IMG/VR virus record: IMGVR_UViG_3300017527_000519
Coordinates: 1 to 61,732 of that record
From: a virus
Direction: 5' to 3' (one strand)
Length of the DNA: 61,732 nt
The notes under the pieces were generated by a model that saw nothing but the letters and a program-made list of their open reading frames with translations, did no database searches and had not been told where the DNA came from. This document shows positions 50,184 to 58,920 of this stretch, in pieces. Position 1 is the stretch's first letter, and each line of letters starts with the position of its first letter. Position numbers and translations under genes: made by a program.

Positions 50184-50471
50184 ATGGGAGAAATTAAAAC
50201 CACGCCGCAGTATATTGTTACTGCAGAGCCGACGACAAACAAAATTGAAAAGGTTACTTTCACAATTAACTTCGGTTCTCCATCAACAGTAACAGTAAAT
50301 TTTAATCTTGTTTCAATAGGCGGAACAGTCTTGAAACGTCATTCGTTCGACATTGATGGGGCTGAATTTACCGCGCTGTTTGATGGTATAGGATCTACTC
50401 TGAACAGCCGGATAGAATCAAATATTTGGTCATATGTTCAGGATAATTATGATACCCAAGCAACACCTTAA
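50184..50471 (+). CDS. Small beta-rich protein
   Basis: A 95-residue protein with AGGAGAAACACA before ATG. It is beta-rich (KVTFTINFGSPSTVTVNFNL) and has no signal peptide, the only such gene between 46330 and 56968. The end (YVQDNYDTQATP) contributes ACACCTTAA, which is also the left end of the duplicated cassette. Function unknown; possible fibre chaperone or cap. Confidence 0.55.
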   Translation: MGEIKTTPQYIVTAEPTTNKIEKVTFTINFGSPSTVTVNFNLVSIGGTVLKRHSFDIDGAEFTALFDGIGSTLNSRIESNIWSYVQDNYDTQATP

Positions 50472-50778
50472 AAGGAACTAAAATGAAAAAAGTAGTAGGA
50501 TTAATTGTATTCATGGCGGCAGCATTTTTGTTCGTCGGGTGTTTCGAGCGTGAAGAGACGGCTAGTCCGCCAATCGCACCGGCAAAACGGCTGACTGATG
50601 CGGAAGTAGCTGCGGGGACATCGACCGCATATGGGTTGATCACCCCTAAGATTTATGCAGACAACCTTGGCATTGGTGCTGGTGAGGCCACCACCTACGA
50701 GGTACTGAATACAAATTCTGACGTAGATACTGATTTAACGGATGGTGCTACGGCAAGCACTGTCCCGGCTGCTGCGGC
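50463..50778. repeat. Lipoprotein-anchor cassette, copy 1
   Basis: A 316-bp segment from ACACC before the gene through the first ~98 codons of the lipoprotein at 50483. It recurs at 53657-53972 with scattered, mostly synonymous changes, at a constant offset of 3,194 bases. Similarity ends abruptly at the Ala-rich end of the shared module, after which the proteins differ. Confidence 0.85.
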
Positions 50779-53065
50779 TACTAAGACGTATGCTGATTTG
50801 AAAGAAACCATCGTTACAGAAGGCTCTTTGGGGGATTCTGTTATTGTATCTGCTGATATTAAAGATGGAGTAATTCTTGTTGCGGATATGGCGGCAGCAG
50901 CGGTGGTTACTGAGTCTGATACTATCGCGGGGAATGATAACGATACGACCGTACCGACCAGCGCGGCTGTGAAGGATTATGCTGATTTGAAATTGGATGG
51001 ATATACCGTATGTTCAAATCTATCGGAGTTTACCACCGCAGAAACCGCCGGTGAAGGAATTTGGGTGGATGGGACCATCACTATGACGGGTAACATTGAA
51101 GTCAATGTGCCTGTGTACGTTTCCCCTGATGATGGTTTGATTGTTACGACAGGGCATACATTAACTTTTGGTGATGGTGGATCGATTGATGCCGGTAGAT
51201 ATACTATATTCACAACAGCCTCGGATGGAACTGAAATCGTTGGATTAAAAGAGGCAAAAGTTGAATGGTTTGGTGCGAGCCCAGGCGCTTCGGCAGCAAA
51301 CAACAGCACATATTTCGAAACTGCTGATAATGTTTGCGAACAAGGAGTTGTAACGGTTGGGGTCGGCACGTTCGCAATGAACGGGTGGGGCATTGAGTCT
51401 GTGTTTTGGCGCGGCGCTGGGGGCCATGGGACAATATTAGATATAGCAAGTGGTAGTATTCAAATTGACAACCAAGCCGCAGGATCGTCCTCAAACCCGG
51501 GAGAACTGGCATATTTTAGTATTACGGGTGCAACCACTTCTGCGTTGATTTCTGTCCAAACCGAAAGCGCATTATTTAAAATTCATAATAATTTAATTTA
51601 TAGCGGAGGCGGCGACGGAATCCAGCTTGCCACTGGCGGCGCTTCTGTACATTGCACGGGTATTGAAATATATGACAATAAAATTGCTTTAAATGCAGAT
51701 GACGGTATTTATGGTACTGCAACATCAACAGCTCAAATTAATACTATATTTATCCATCACAATGATATCGGCAGTAATACAGGTGATGGTATACAGCTTT
51801 TTGGTGCGACCAGTATCGTGGTTGAAAACAACCAGATCCAAAACAACGGGGTGTATGGAGTAAGTACCCTGGCGGTTGGTGACTCAAGCCAGAATTTTAG
51901 CAATTTGCAGATTGTAAAAAATCATTTCGAAGGGAACGATACAGGCAGTATTTATATGTGGGGTGAAAATGACGATTCACCCGTTAATGTTAGACATATC
52001 ATAGATTTTGTAATAGATGGAAATTTCTTTTACACAAGCGACACAGTAGATGCATACATTACCTTTATTGCAACGGGCACAGGTGATGCCGCAGGATACA
52101 ATGCGTTCAGAAATGGTTCTATCAAAAACAATAGATTTACTTCTAGCGGAACTGTTACTGACTATATAGATTTCGGAGACACATGTAATAGAGATGTTTT
52201 TGTGTTGTTACAATACTCAGATTTTGACGGGGCGGAGCTTAACGGAGACCATCGCTATTACGAAGTCAATCTAGATGAATATACTAATTTTGGAACGGAG
52301 AGAACTCCGACATTTATTTCCAGTTATTTATGCGGCAATTCCGGGGCACCATCTGAGACTCCATTATGGATTGGGCAGGAGTATTACGATTTCACAAACG
52401 ACGTTTTGTATCGGGCTGTTGAAACGGATTCTGCTGCGGATTGGAAAACCAGCGTAATTGTTGGTGAAGATATCGCTACAACAGGATCTATCAGTGGAAC
52501 AGCCGTGCCTGTTTCGGTGGTAAATTGTACGGGAGCGCATGATACGGGTGACGATGCATTGATACTCGTGGATTCAGGAGAATCATTGACGGTAGATGCT
52601 TATATCGGCATGACATTATATAACATCGACGATGGCTCAAGTTGCACAGTTGCTGATAATGACGGAACAAGCATAACGTGCGAAGATTATTCAGTGGGTG
52701 TGGCGAGTGGACTTACCGGCGGAACAGATGATAATTGGACTACAACCGATGTCTGGATGGTCGGCCCTGGACCGGAACAATCAAACCAAGTTTTCTATAT
52801 TAATGCTGCTACTACAATCGCGCATCCCGCGACAGTCGGATTCGTTGCGAGTTACTTTTCATCTGGTGCAACTGTTGTAAAGATAGATCCAGCATCGGAC
52901 TCTATGACAATCAACTTTTCTGACGATGGCGTCTACACAGACCCAACTGCCGGTGTAACTGTTGATGGCGATGGAACTGCGGGAGACCACATCACTATCC
53001 ATAATCAGTCGGTAACTGAAGCACACTCTTGGGGTGTTAATGGCTCATGGGCAGCAGGGAGTTAA
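50483..53065 (+). CDS. Lipoprotein with beta-helix, fibre-like
   Basis: An 860-residue protein: lipoprotein signal (VVGLIVFMAAAFLFVGC, lipobox Phe-Val-Gly-Cys), a shared 98-residue anchor module (LTDAEVAAGTSTAYGLIT, typical fibre sequence), fibre repeats, and a long right-handed beta-helix (about 200-600; IYDNKIALNADDGIYG, VENNQIQNNGVYG). The C-terminal part is beta-sandwich-like. AAAAGGAACTAAA precedes ATG 50483. Receptor-binding or sugar-binding is likely; the lipid anchor suggests surface exposure on the infected cell. Confidence 0.65.
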   Translation: MKKVVGLIVFMAAAFLFVGCFEREETASPPIAPAKRLTDAEVAAGTSTAYGLITPKIYADNLGIGAGEATTYEVLNTNSDVDTDLTDGATASTVPAAAATKTYADLKETIVTEGSLGDSVIVSADIKDGVILVADMAAAAVVTESDTIAGNDNDTTVPTSAAVKDYADLKLDGYTVCSNLSEFTTAETAGEGIWVDGTITMTGNIEVNVPVYVSPDDGLIVTTGHTLTFGDGGSIDAGRYTIFTTASDGTEIVGLKEAKVEWFGASPGASAANNSTYFETADNVCEQGVVTVGVGTFAMNGWGIESVFWRGAGGHGTILDIASGSIQIDNQAAGSSSNPGELAYFSITGATTSALISVQTESALFKIHNNLIYSGGGDGIQLATGGASVHCTGIEIYDNKIALNADDGIYGTATSTAQINTIFIHHNDIGSNTGDGIQLFGATSIVVENNQIQNNGVYGVSTLAVGDSSQNFSNLQIVKNHFEGNDTGSIYMWGENDDSPVNVRHIIDFVIDGNFFYTSDTVDAYITFIATGTGDAAGYNAFRNGSIKNNRFTSSGTVTDYIDFGDTCNRDVFVLLQYSDFDGAELNGDHRYYEVNLDEYTNFGTERTPTFISSYLCGNSGAPSETPLWIGQEYYDFTNDVLYRAVETDSAADWKTSVIVGEDIATTGSISGTAVPVSVVNCTGAHDTGDDALILVDSGESLTVDAYIGMTLYNIDDGSSCTVADNDGTSITCEDYSVGVASGLTGGTDDNWTTTDVWMVGPGPEQSNQVFYINAATTIAHPATVGFVASYFSSGATVVKIDPASDSMTINFSDDGVYTDPTAGVTVDGDGTAGDHITIHNQSVTEAHSWGVNGSWAAGS

Positions 53066-53067
53066 CT

Positions 53068-53556
53068 ATGCGTAAATTTTATTTTGGCGCGGTATTTATC
53101 CTTAGTTTGATACTGTTGGGAACACTGGCTCATGCGTTTGGTTTGATTGGACTGGGTTCTTGGAGAGAGATTACTTATCTCGGCACCAATATGGACTTTA
53201 CAAATTGGTCGGATGACGACCCGGTCGGGTGGACAGTTTACGGTGAAAGTGGGTCTGACCCGATGGTAACAGAGGTAAGCGGCGCGGCGAGAATGTATAC
53301 GTCGAGTGCTTATGTTGATATCACACAAGCTATGATAATGGACGGACTTAGTTGTCACATTACACTTGATTATACTCATGTATCTGGAAGTTTTGTTATT
53401 GGTAGTACTGATGGTGGATCAGATATTAAGGTGATAGACTCTTCTGACGATGACGGCCCATTTGATTTTACGGGGGCTGGCGATGTCTTATGTATCAAAC
53501 GAAATACTCTCCCGGCCGATGGGACTTTTGATAATATACTAGTGTGGTGCGATTAG
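53068..53556 (+). CDS. Secreted CBM-like protein
   Basis: A 162-residue protein with a Sec signal (RKFYFGAVFILSLILLGT, cleavage near AHA). The mature part has NMDFTNWSDDDPVGWTVYG and a beta-sandwich pattern of the carbohydrate-binding-module kind (jelly-roll), ending FDNILVWCD. The start overlaps the end of the previous gene. It resembles the protein at 54663 in architecture. Role: sugar binding, inferred only from pattern. Confidence 0.6.
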   Translation: MRKFYFGAVFILSLILLGTLAHAFGLIGLGSWREITYLGTNMDFTNWSDDDPVGWTVYGESGSDPMVTEVSGAARMYTSSAYVDITQAMIMDGLSCHITLDYTHVSGSFVIGSTDGGSDIKVIDSSDDDGPFDFTGAGDVLCIKRNTLPADGTFDNILVWCD

Positions 53557-53611
53557 TAGCGAATCTGGAGACAGTGGGGAAATAGCGGCAAAAAACTAAC
53601 GAGGAAATACC

Positions 53612-53665
53612 ATGCCAGACCGAATGGACCCATTGGACAGGATGTTGACCGAAGAGACACCTTAA
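53612..53665 (+). pseudogene. Truncated 17-codon copy of the 56978 gene start
   Basis: ATG 53612 with GAGGAAATACC upstream opens MPDRMDPLDRMLTEETP-stop, the same first 17 residues as the gene at 56978. The DNA matches until ACACC, where it joins the copied lipoprotein-anchor cassette. So an upstream copy of the later gene was broken by the cassette. A clear recombination scar, unlikely to be functional. Confidence 0.7.
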
Positions 53666-53972
53666 AAGGAACTAAAATGAAAAAAGTAGTAGGATTAATT
53701 GTATTCATGGCGGCAGCATTTTTATTCGTCGGGTGTTTCGAGCGTGAAGAGACGGCTAGTCCGCCAACCGCACCAGCAAAACGGTTGACCAATGCGGAAG
53801 TAGCTGCGGGGACATCGACCGAGTACGGGTTGATCACCTCTAAGATTTATAAAGACAACCTTGGCATTGGTGCTGGTGAGGCCACCACCTACGAGGTGCT
53901 GAATACAAACTCTGACGTGGACACTGACCTAACGGATGGTGCTACGGCAAGTACCGTTCCGGCTGCTGCGGC
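53657..53972. repeat. Lipoprotein-anchor cassette, copy 2
   Basis: The second copy of the 316-bp cassette (50463-50778). It carries the ribosome-binding site, signal peptide and anchor module of the lipoprotein at 53677. Its left boundary lies exactly at the end of the truncated MPDRMDP copy. Confidence 0.85.
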
Positions 53973-54666
53973 AGTAACGGGTTTGATTGACACCACTCAA
54001 AAGTTAGAGGATGCAAGTAGTGCCGGTGCTTACGCAAGCGATATTTTGGACTGTACTGATCAAGCCGCTCTTGTTACGCTTGTTTCTGGTGTGAGTCCCA
54101 CAAATGTCACACCAGTCGACACCGGTAACGAGAACACGACTTTTTATCTTTTGATGACTGATGGTAGAACAGATACGCAAGCCGTCGAAACTGATCTAGA
54201 ATTTCCATACAACCCTTCCACCGACACCTTAACAGTGAAGAACATTGCTATAGCGTCTGGCGGTGGGATAACTAATGTGGGTGTTATATCTCCTGATGGC
54301 GTCCTTCCCAGGGTGCTTGACGGCGCAGAACTTGGTGACACCGCAACACCACACGTTATGACAGCGGCAGAAGTAAGCGGAAATATCATCACAAATAATG
54401 GTGCAAGTGCAGATGCAGTGTTTACATTTCCGGCTCTGTCGACGATAGAGGGCTCGACCGGGATTTTTAATGTTGAGGAAGCTTATCAAGTCGATCTTGA
54501 ACCAAACGGTTCAGAGCAGTTTTATTTAAACGGAGCGCAGATGGGAACAGGAGAGCATATCCAAAATACGGCAGATACAATAGGGGATATGATTAGTTGG
54601 ATATGCACGGAAACCGCGTGCTTTTTTAAATCAGGTAACCCAAATTGGGTAGAGGCTACACCATGA
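53677..54666 (+). CDS. Fibre-like lipoprotein, short form
   Basis: A 329-residue protein with the same lipoprotein signal and 98-residue anchor module as 50483, followed by a different fibre-type body (NTTFYLLMTDGRTDTQAVE, YNPSTDTLTVKNIAIASGG) and a C-terminal beta region (LEPNGSEQFYLNGAQMG). The body resembles tail-fibre shaft and tip sequence. Domain swapping on a constant exported anchor is implied. Coupled to the next gene by ATGA. Confidence 0.65.
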   Translation: MKKVVGLIVFMAAAFLFVGCFEREETASPPTAPAKRLTNAEVAAGTSTEYGLITSKIYKDNLGIGAGEATTYEVLNTNSDVDTDLTDGATASTVPAAAAVTGLIDTTQKLEDASSAGAYASDILDCTDQAALVTLVSGVSPTNVTPVDTGNENTTFYLLMTDGRTDTQAVETDLEFPYNPSTDTLTVKNIAIASGGGITNVGVISPDGVLPRVLDGAELGDTATPHVMTAAEVSGNIITNNGASADAVFTFPALSTIEGSTGIFNVEEAYQVDLEPNGSEQFYLNGAQMGTGEHIQNTADTIGDMISWICTETACFFKSGNPNWVEATP

Positions 54667-55139
54667 AAAAGTTACTATGCTGTTTAATTATTTTATTGTG
54701 CATGGGTGTTTCTGCTTGGGGATTAAATCTCTCAACTATCAATGAGATGGGCAGTAAGGGCTACGGCCCAGAAATATTGGCAGATGGTACTTGTGATTCT
54801 GATAGCTGGTCAACCACTGAGGTTGGGTGGGCTTATAACGCAACGGATGATGACTATGACGTTGATGGCTCTCAAGAGGGTAATGCATATATATATAAAG
54901 ATACCACTGGCACTGATGACAATACTCCATATTTAGTTGTATTTGAAATAAAAGCTATTTCGGCGGGAAGCTGTTACGTATATTTTGGTGGTGTTATTGA
55001 TACTGGAACCGCAAGATCAACTGCTGACACCTTCGAAGAAGAAATATTAACAACAACAGGCGACAATACTTTTGGTTTAAAGTGTACATCTACATTTGTA
55101 GGAACCGTAGATAATTTTTCTATAAAACGGGTTAATTAA
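54663..55139 (+). CDS. Secreted CBM-like protein
   Basis: A 158-residue protein starting at 54663. Sec signal (KKLLCCLIILLCMGVSAWG). The mature part is beta-rich with DSDSWSTTEVGWAYNATDDD and YVYFGGVIDTGTA, again like a carbohydrate-binding jelly-roll, ending VDNFSIKRVN. The same order (signal, F/W-rich first strand, D-N-F/I end) as 53068. Coupled to the following gene (TAATGAG). Confidence 0.6.
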   Translation: MKKLLCCLIILLCMGVSAWGLNLSTINEMGSKGYGPEILADGTCDSDSWSTTEVGWAYNATDDDYDVDGSQEGNAYIYKDTTGTDDNTPYLVVFEIKAISAGSCYVYFGGVIDTGTARSTADTFEEEILTTTGDNTFGLKCTSTFVGTVDNFSIKRVN

Positions 55140-56968
55140 TGAGACAATTTGTCTTTTTTTTAATAGGGTTTTTACTTTGTTGCTCTTCTGCTTTTGCAGT
55201 AGATACTACTTACTACGTTACTAAGGCGGGTAACGACGACACCGGAGATGGTACGGTGGAAACTCCATGGTTAACTATTCAACACGCTATAAACCAAGTT
55301 GAAGCGAACGAAGCCGAAGACACCAGTTTTCTTGTAACGGTTGGTGCTGGCACATATACAGAGCAAATCACACTTTCTGATTTTGACGCCAGCGGATCAT
55401 CTCTCTCTGTGGATGGCGGTGCTGTTGCGACCATTGACGGTGGGGATAGATTGTCAGGATGGGTAACTGCCCCTGAAATTGGGGCAGGAGTTTATAAGTA
55501 TGTTGACGGTGGAACAGCCTTGGGCTATGCGCCTGAGAATATGGCAACAGACAATAAAGCGACATTAGATATCACCACCTCCGCTATGGATGCTGGATCT
55601 GGGGACGCCATACTTGCCCTTGCAGAAGGCAATGCTGGTTGGGATGGGGTGGAAGTGAGATGGGGGTATAACTCTGTAAACGACAATATTTATGTTCGCT
55701 TCGAAGATGGCAGCGACCCAGATGATAAGGATTGTGCGTTTTCCCCTGATTCTGGCGGTGCTTTTTTTCTTGATGATTCAAGTAATGTAACAATTACGGG
55801 TTTCACAATCCGAAACAACTATTCGGCAATTAGGATGACATATAATTGTGACAACAATATCATAGAAGACAACACTCTGGAAGGTGGATTGATAACAGTT
55901 AATATCAAGGGTTATTCGACCTCCATTCCAGATGGTAATATAATTAGAAACAATGACATAACCCTTGGTTTTATTTACACCTCTGCTGGATACCAAATGT
56001 ACAAATCCGCAACTGATGAAAATATTTGGGACACTGTTAAGACTGGCAATTCTTCAAGTGACCGAATTGGGATTTATATTTATCGTGGTGGAGATGGGAA
56101 CAAAATATACAGTAATATTATTGCTAAACATTTTGACGGTATTGTTATTTCTGATGATACAGCAGACCGAAACGATAATACCGAAATTTATGAGAACACA
56201 CTGCATCATAATATGGATAGTTCCATCGAATTAAATACGTATGATGGCGAGGGGATAAAGATATATGACAATTCTCTCCATGAATCCACTACTTTAATAC
56301 GAATTAAAAGATTAGACACGGGGCCGGTTTATATCTATAATAATGATATTACAGTCGAAACTGCGGTTGGTTATGATTCTCAGACTCTGGCGAGTGGGAT
56401 CACTTTCTCTCTTACTAGTACACCGGAAACTACCGGTACACTTTACGTTTACCACAATTCAATAGCCACGGCAGCCGCCGCAATTAATTATGATGTAAAC
56501 GCATCAAGTACGGCAAAATTTCCAAACTTCTGGTTTATTAATAATATTTTTGGTAGTACTAATATTCTCCGACGTATAGAAACAATGGGGGAACCTTTAT
56601 CTCACACCTGTTATAATTATGCTGCGGGAGCGGAGCAATATGGAGATGATTATTGGCCCTTAAGGCATGATAATACTGGTGATCTTCAGAATATTGACGG
56701 GACACTAACTGATTTATGGACCTCTTTAGTTAATGTAAACGTAGAAATCCCGATTGATCCAACCGATCTTCTTGAAGCTGGCGTCGATGTTTCTGATACA
56801 TTTTCATGTGATGGTGACAGTAAAAGCGCGTTGCCAGGATTTACTAGTAACTACTTTGATCGGTCTGCACCAGATATAGGTTCGGTTCAATGGTCGGATG
56901 CAAATTCAATACAAGATGGCAACGGCACCATACTATACGGAACCGGAACAATAAGTACGTTAGACTAA
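55139..56968 (+). CDS. Secreted right-handed beta-helix protein
   Basis: A 609-residue protein with a Sec signal (FVFFLIGFLLCCSSAFA). It opens DTTYYVTKAGNDDTGDG, PWLTIQHAINQVE, the DUF1565/pectin-lyase-type start, then beta-helix turns (IIEDNTLEGGLITVNI, IYSNIIAKHFDGIVI, EIYENTLHHNMDSSI). Its final 100 residues hold a W-x-x-L segment and PDIGSVQW. It resembles secreted polysaccharide-binding or lyase proteins and phage tailspikes. No active site can be assigned. Confidence 0.65.
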   Translation: MRQFVFFLIGFLLCCSSAFAVDTTYYVTKAGNDDTGDGTVETPWLTIQHAINQVEANEAEDTSFLVTVGAGTYTEQITLSDFDASGSSLSVDGGAVATIDGGDRLSGWVTAPEIGAGVYKYVDGGTALGYAPENMATDNKATLDITTSAMDAGSGDAILALAEGNAGWDGVEVRWGYNSVNDNIYVRFEDGSDPDDKDCAFSPDSGGAFFLDDSSNVTITGFTIRNNYSAIRMTYNCDNNIIEDNTLEGGLITVNIKGYSTSIPDGNIIRNNDITLGFIYTSAGYQMYKSATDENIWDTVKTGNSSSDRIGIYIYRGGDGNKIYSNIIAKHFDGIVISDDTADRNDNTEIYENTLHHNMDSSIELNTYDGEGIKIYDNSLHESTTLIRIKRLDTGPVYIYNNDITVETAVGYDSQTLASGITFSLTSTPETTGTLYVYHNSIATAAAAINYDVNASSTAKFPNFWFINNIFGSTNILRRIETMGEPLSHTCYNYAAGAEQYGDDYWPLRHDNTGDLQNIDGTLTDLWTSLVNVNVEIPIDPTDLLEAGVDVSDTFSCDGDSKSALPGFTSNYFDRSAPDIGSVQWSDANSIQDGNGTILYGTGTISTLD

Positions 56969-56977
56969 GGAGACGGC

Positions 56978-57310
56978 ATGCCGGACAGAATGGACCCGTT
57001 AGATAGAATGTTGACCGAAGAGACACCTGCCGTTCGAGCAATCCACGAAGAGGTTAAAGATGTTCTAAGGCTAGTTCTTGACAGCAATATTAAAGTTGAG
57101 ACAGCCATGGCAGATGGTTTTCGTGAGCTTGCCGATAAATTGACGCAGACTCACAATAGCTGCGAAGCCAGGCGGTCTATCCAAAATGGACAAATTTCAA
57201 AACTGGTCACTAAACAGGAAGTCAATCGAACGAAACTAAGCTACCTGGTTGGCGGGTCTGCTGTTGGTGGTGGGGTTTTTGCGAAAATTGTTGATTGGCT
57301 GATGAGGTAG
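56978..57310 (+). CDS. XhlA-like membrane-associated lysis cofactor
   Basis: A 110-residue protein: MPDRMDPLDRMLTEETPAVR, a long amphipathic helix (ELADKLTQTHNSCEARRS, then KLVTKQEVNRTKLSYL), and a C-terminal hydrophobic helix (VGGSAVGGGVFAKIVDWL). This matches the helix-plus-C-terminal-anchor plan of XhlA-type proteins next to endolysin. AAGGAGACGGC precedes ATG. Its first 17 codons also occur as a broken copy at 53612. Confidence 0.55.
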   Translation: MPDRMDPLDRMLTEETPAVRAIHEEVKDVLRLVLDSNIKVETAMADGFRELADKLTQTHNSCEARRSIQNGQISKLVTKQEVNRTKLSYLVGGSAVGGGVFAKIVDWLMR

Positions 57311-57316
57311 GGAAAT

Positions 57317-57748
57317 ATGTATCTTACAGAACAACTTATTCGGCATGAAGGTTTGCGGTTACACCCATACAAATGTCCTGCGGGATATTGGAGTATAGGA
57401 GTGGGCCGGAATCTTGAAGGAAAAGGTATTACTCATCAAGAAGCAATGTATATGATGATGCATGACATAGCTGACGCCAAGATTGGCGTTAAACAGATTT
57501 TAAGCAATTATCATATTGAAGATTATAAAATAAATTTGCCAAGAAGGGATGCATTGATCAATGTAGCGTACAACATCGGCCAGTCGTCCTTGATGGGGTT
57601 CAGAAAAATGTTTTCTGCCATATATGCAGAAGATTGGGATAAGGCCGCTGTTCAGCTACTTGATAGTAAATACGCAACAGAGGTTGGGGGAAGGGCTGTT
57701 GAATTGTCTAACCAGTTGAGAACAGGAGCATATCAAAGAAATGAATGA
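57317..57748 (+). CDS. Endolysin, GH24 (T4-type) lysozyme
   Basis: A 143-residue lysozyme without a signal peptide, so it depends on a holin. The catalytic pattern EGLRLHPYKCPAGYWSIGVG places E11, C20 and S26 at the T4-lysozyme positions E11, D20, T26. Cys at the second position occurs in many phage lysozymes; Ser for Thr is conservative. The C-terminal helices (RRDALINVAYNIGQSSLMGF) are typical. Cleaves peptidoglycan MurNAc-GlcNAc bonds. Overlaps the holin gene. Confidence 0.85.
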   Translation: MYLTEQLIRHEGLRLHPYKCPAGYWSIGVGRNLEGKGITHQEAMYMMMHDIADAKIGVKQILSNYHIEDYKINLPRRDALINVAYNIGQSSLMGFRKMFSAIYAEDWDKAAVQLLDSKYATEVGGRAVELSNQLRTGAYQRNE

Positions 57749-58031
57749 TTTAACAATTCGAAAGGCGTTGGCGAATCTAATCGCCAACAGCGATATGGTT
57801 GATCTGACAAATATGTATCGGGTTTTGTTCAGAATGTTTTTGTCAGTCACTATGATTATGGGCGGCGGTAGTTTTTTGTGGGCTGCTGCTTTTACAGAAA
57901 AAGCGAGGCTTACCGATATCACCACAATGGTCGTTGGTTTTGTGATTGGTACTTTTCTCGCTCTGCCAATCGGCTTTTACTTTGGTGGACAAGACAGGCA
58001 GAAGAAAAATGATGAACAAAATGAAATATAG
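57741..58031 (+). CDS. Holin-like membrane protein
   Basis: A 96-residue protein with two membrane helices (about 29-52 containing RMFLSVTMIMGGGSFLWAAA and 62-83, MVVGFVIGTFLALPIGFYFG) and a charged C-terminus (DRQKKNDEQNEI): a class II-like holin. The gene overlaps the endolysin stop. Location and topology support release of the endolysin. Confidence 0.6.
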   Translation: MNDLTIRKALANLIANSDMVDLTNMYRVLFRMFLSVTMIMGGGSFLWAAAFTEKARLTDITTMVVGFVIGTFLALPIGFYFGGQDRQKKNDEQNEI

Positions 58032-58413
58032 CGCAGGATATAAATATATTTTGCGGGAACCGTTTACTCTCCCGCTGGCAGGGCATTGGCCGAAATGCGG
58101 TAATAATTTTGTGCGGATAACATCGGATGGTCAATTGCTTCTCCGGGAAGGCTATGCCTGGGATGGTGTTAGTGGTCCTGTTGCTGATACGAAAATTAAT
58201 ATGCGGGGTGGTCTTGTTCACGATGCGCTTTATCAGCTTTTACGCAACGATATCCTCCCAAGAGAATATCAAATAGTTGCGGATATTGTCGCCAAAAATA
58301 TATGGATTGAGGACGGCATGTGGGCCTGGCAAGCGGGCATGTACTATAGAGTTCTTAGGACCGTATCACCGTTTACAGCTAAAAAACCGAGAGAAGTATT
58401 ACATGCACCATGA
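58009..58413 (+). CDS. DUF1353 protein
   Basis: A 134-residue protein with the DUF1353 pattern: YILREPFTLPLAGH, then LLLREGYAWDGVSGPVADT and GLVHDALYQLLRN with a later Asp (IVADIVAKNIW). The G-x-x-W-D-G and H-D-A-x-Y motifs suggest a metal-dependent peptidase-like or hydrolase active site; the family is common in phage lysis regions but its activity is unknown. ATG 58009 or 58012 is possible; it overlaps the holin gene. Confidence 0.75.
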   Translation: MMNKMKYSAGYKYILREPFTLPLAGHWPKCGNNFVRITSDGQLLLREGYAWDGVSGPVADTKINMRGGLVHDALYQLLRNDILPREYQIVADIVAKNIWIEDGMWAWQAGMYYRVLRTVSPFTAKKPREVLHAP

Positions 58414-58429
58414 AAGGGGAGACGCCCAA

Positions 58430-58759
58430 ATGAAAAAAGCTTCAGTTAGTTTACTAATGGTGTTTTTGGCGGCAATGGTTGGTTGTGCCAATATGGGCAG
58501 TTTAGACACGCCTGAAAAACAATTTCTTGGTGCGAGGGGTGAGCTTAACATCCTGATCGAACAGTATGTAATGATTCAGGATGATGTACCAATGCCCCTA
58601 CATTTAAAAATAAAAAGTTATTTTGAAAATGCCGATCTTATATTGGACATGTGGCAAACAAATATAAACAAAGATATCGATTTTGCCACAGACTATCGCG
58701 CCTGGATAAACATCAAAAGTCAAATACTGCAGACCTTAAAGGAGATTTACGATGAGTGA
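58430..58759 (+). CDS. Small lipoprotein (possible o-spanin)
   Basis: A 109-residue protein with a lipoprotein signal (ASVSLLMVFLAAMVGC). The mature part is helical (LNILIEQYVMIQDD, YFENADLILDMWQTNIN). An outer-membrane lipoprotein among lysis genes is a candidate o-spanin, though it is longer and less Pro-rich than most. Its stop overlaps the next gene (ATGAGTGA). Confidence 0.5.
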   Translation: MKKASVSLLMVFLAAMVGCANMGSLDTPEKQFLGARGELNILIEQYVMIQDDVPMPLHLKIKSYFENADLILDMWQTNINKDIDFATDYRAWINIKSQILQTLKEIYDE

Positions 58760-58919
58760 TGCACCAAAGATCCTAAACCAAGTGGATGCGTTGTCCAATA
58801 TCATTCTACTATCACTGTTCTTGATGCAACAGATCACCGGAAAAACTAAAGAAGAAACAATGAAAATGATTGATCAAGAGGGTATTAAAACTGATGCTTT
58901 GTTGATGAAGCTAAAATAG
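58752..58919 (+). CDS. Small membrane-associated protein (55 aa)
   Basis: A 55-codon ORF at ATG 58752 overlapping the lipoprotein stop. Residues 12-28 (LSNIILLSLFLMQQITG) form a hydrophobic helix and the rest is charged helix ending ALLMKLK. It could pair with the lipoprotein in lysis, but this is only positional. Confidence 0.5.
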   Translation: MSDAPKILNQVDALSNIILLSLFLMQQITGKTKEETMKMIDQEGIKTDALLMKLK

Positions 58920-58920
58920 C

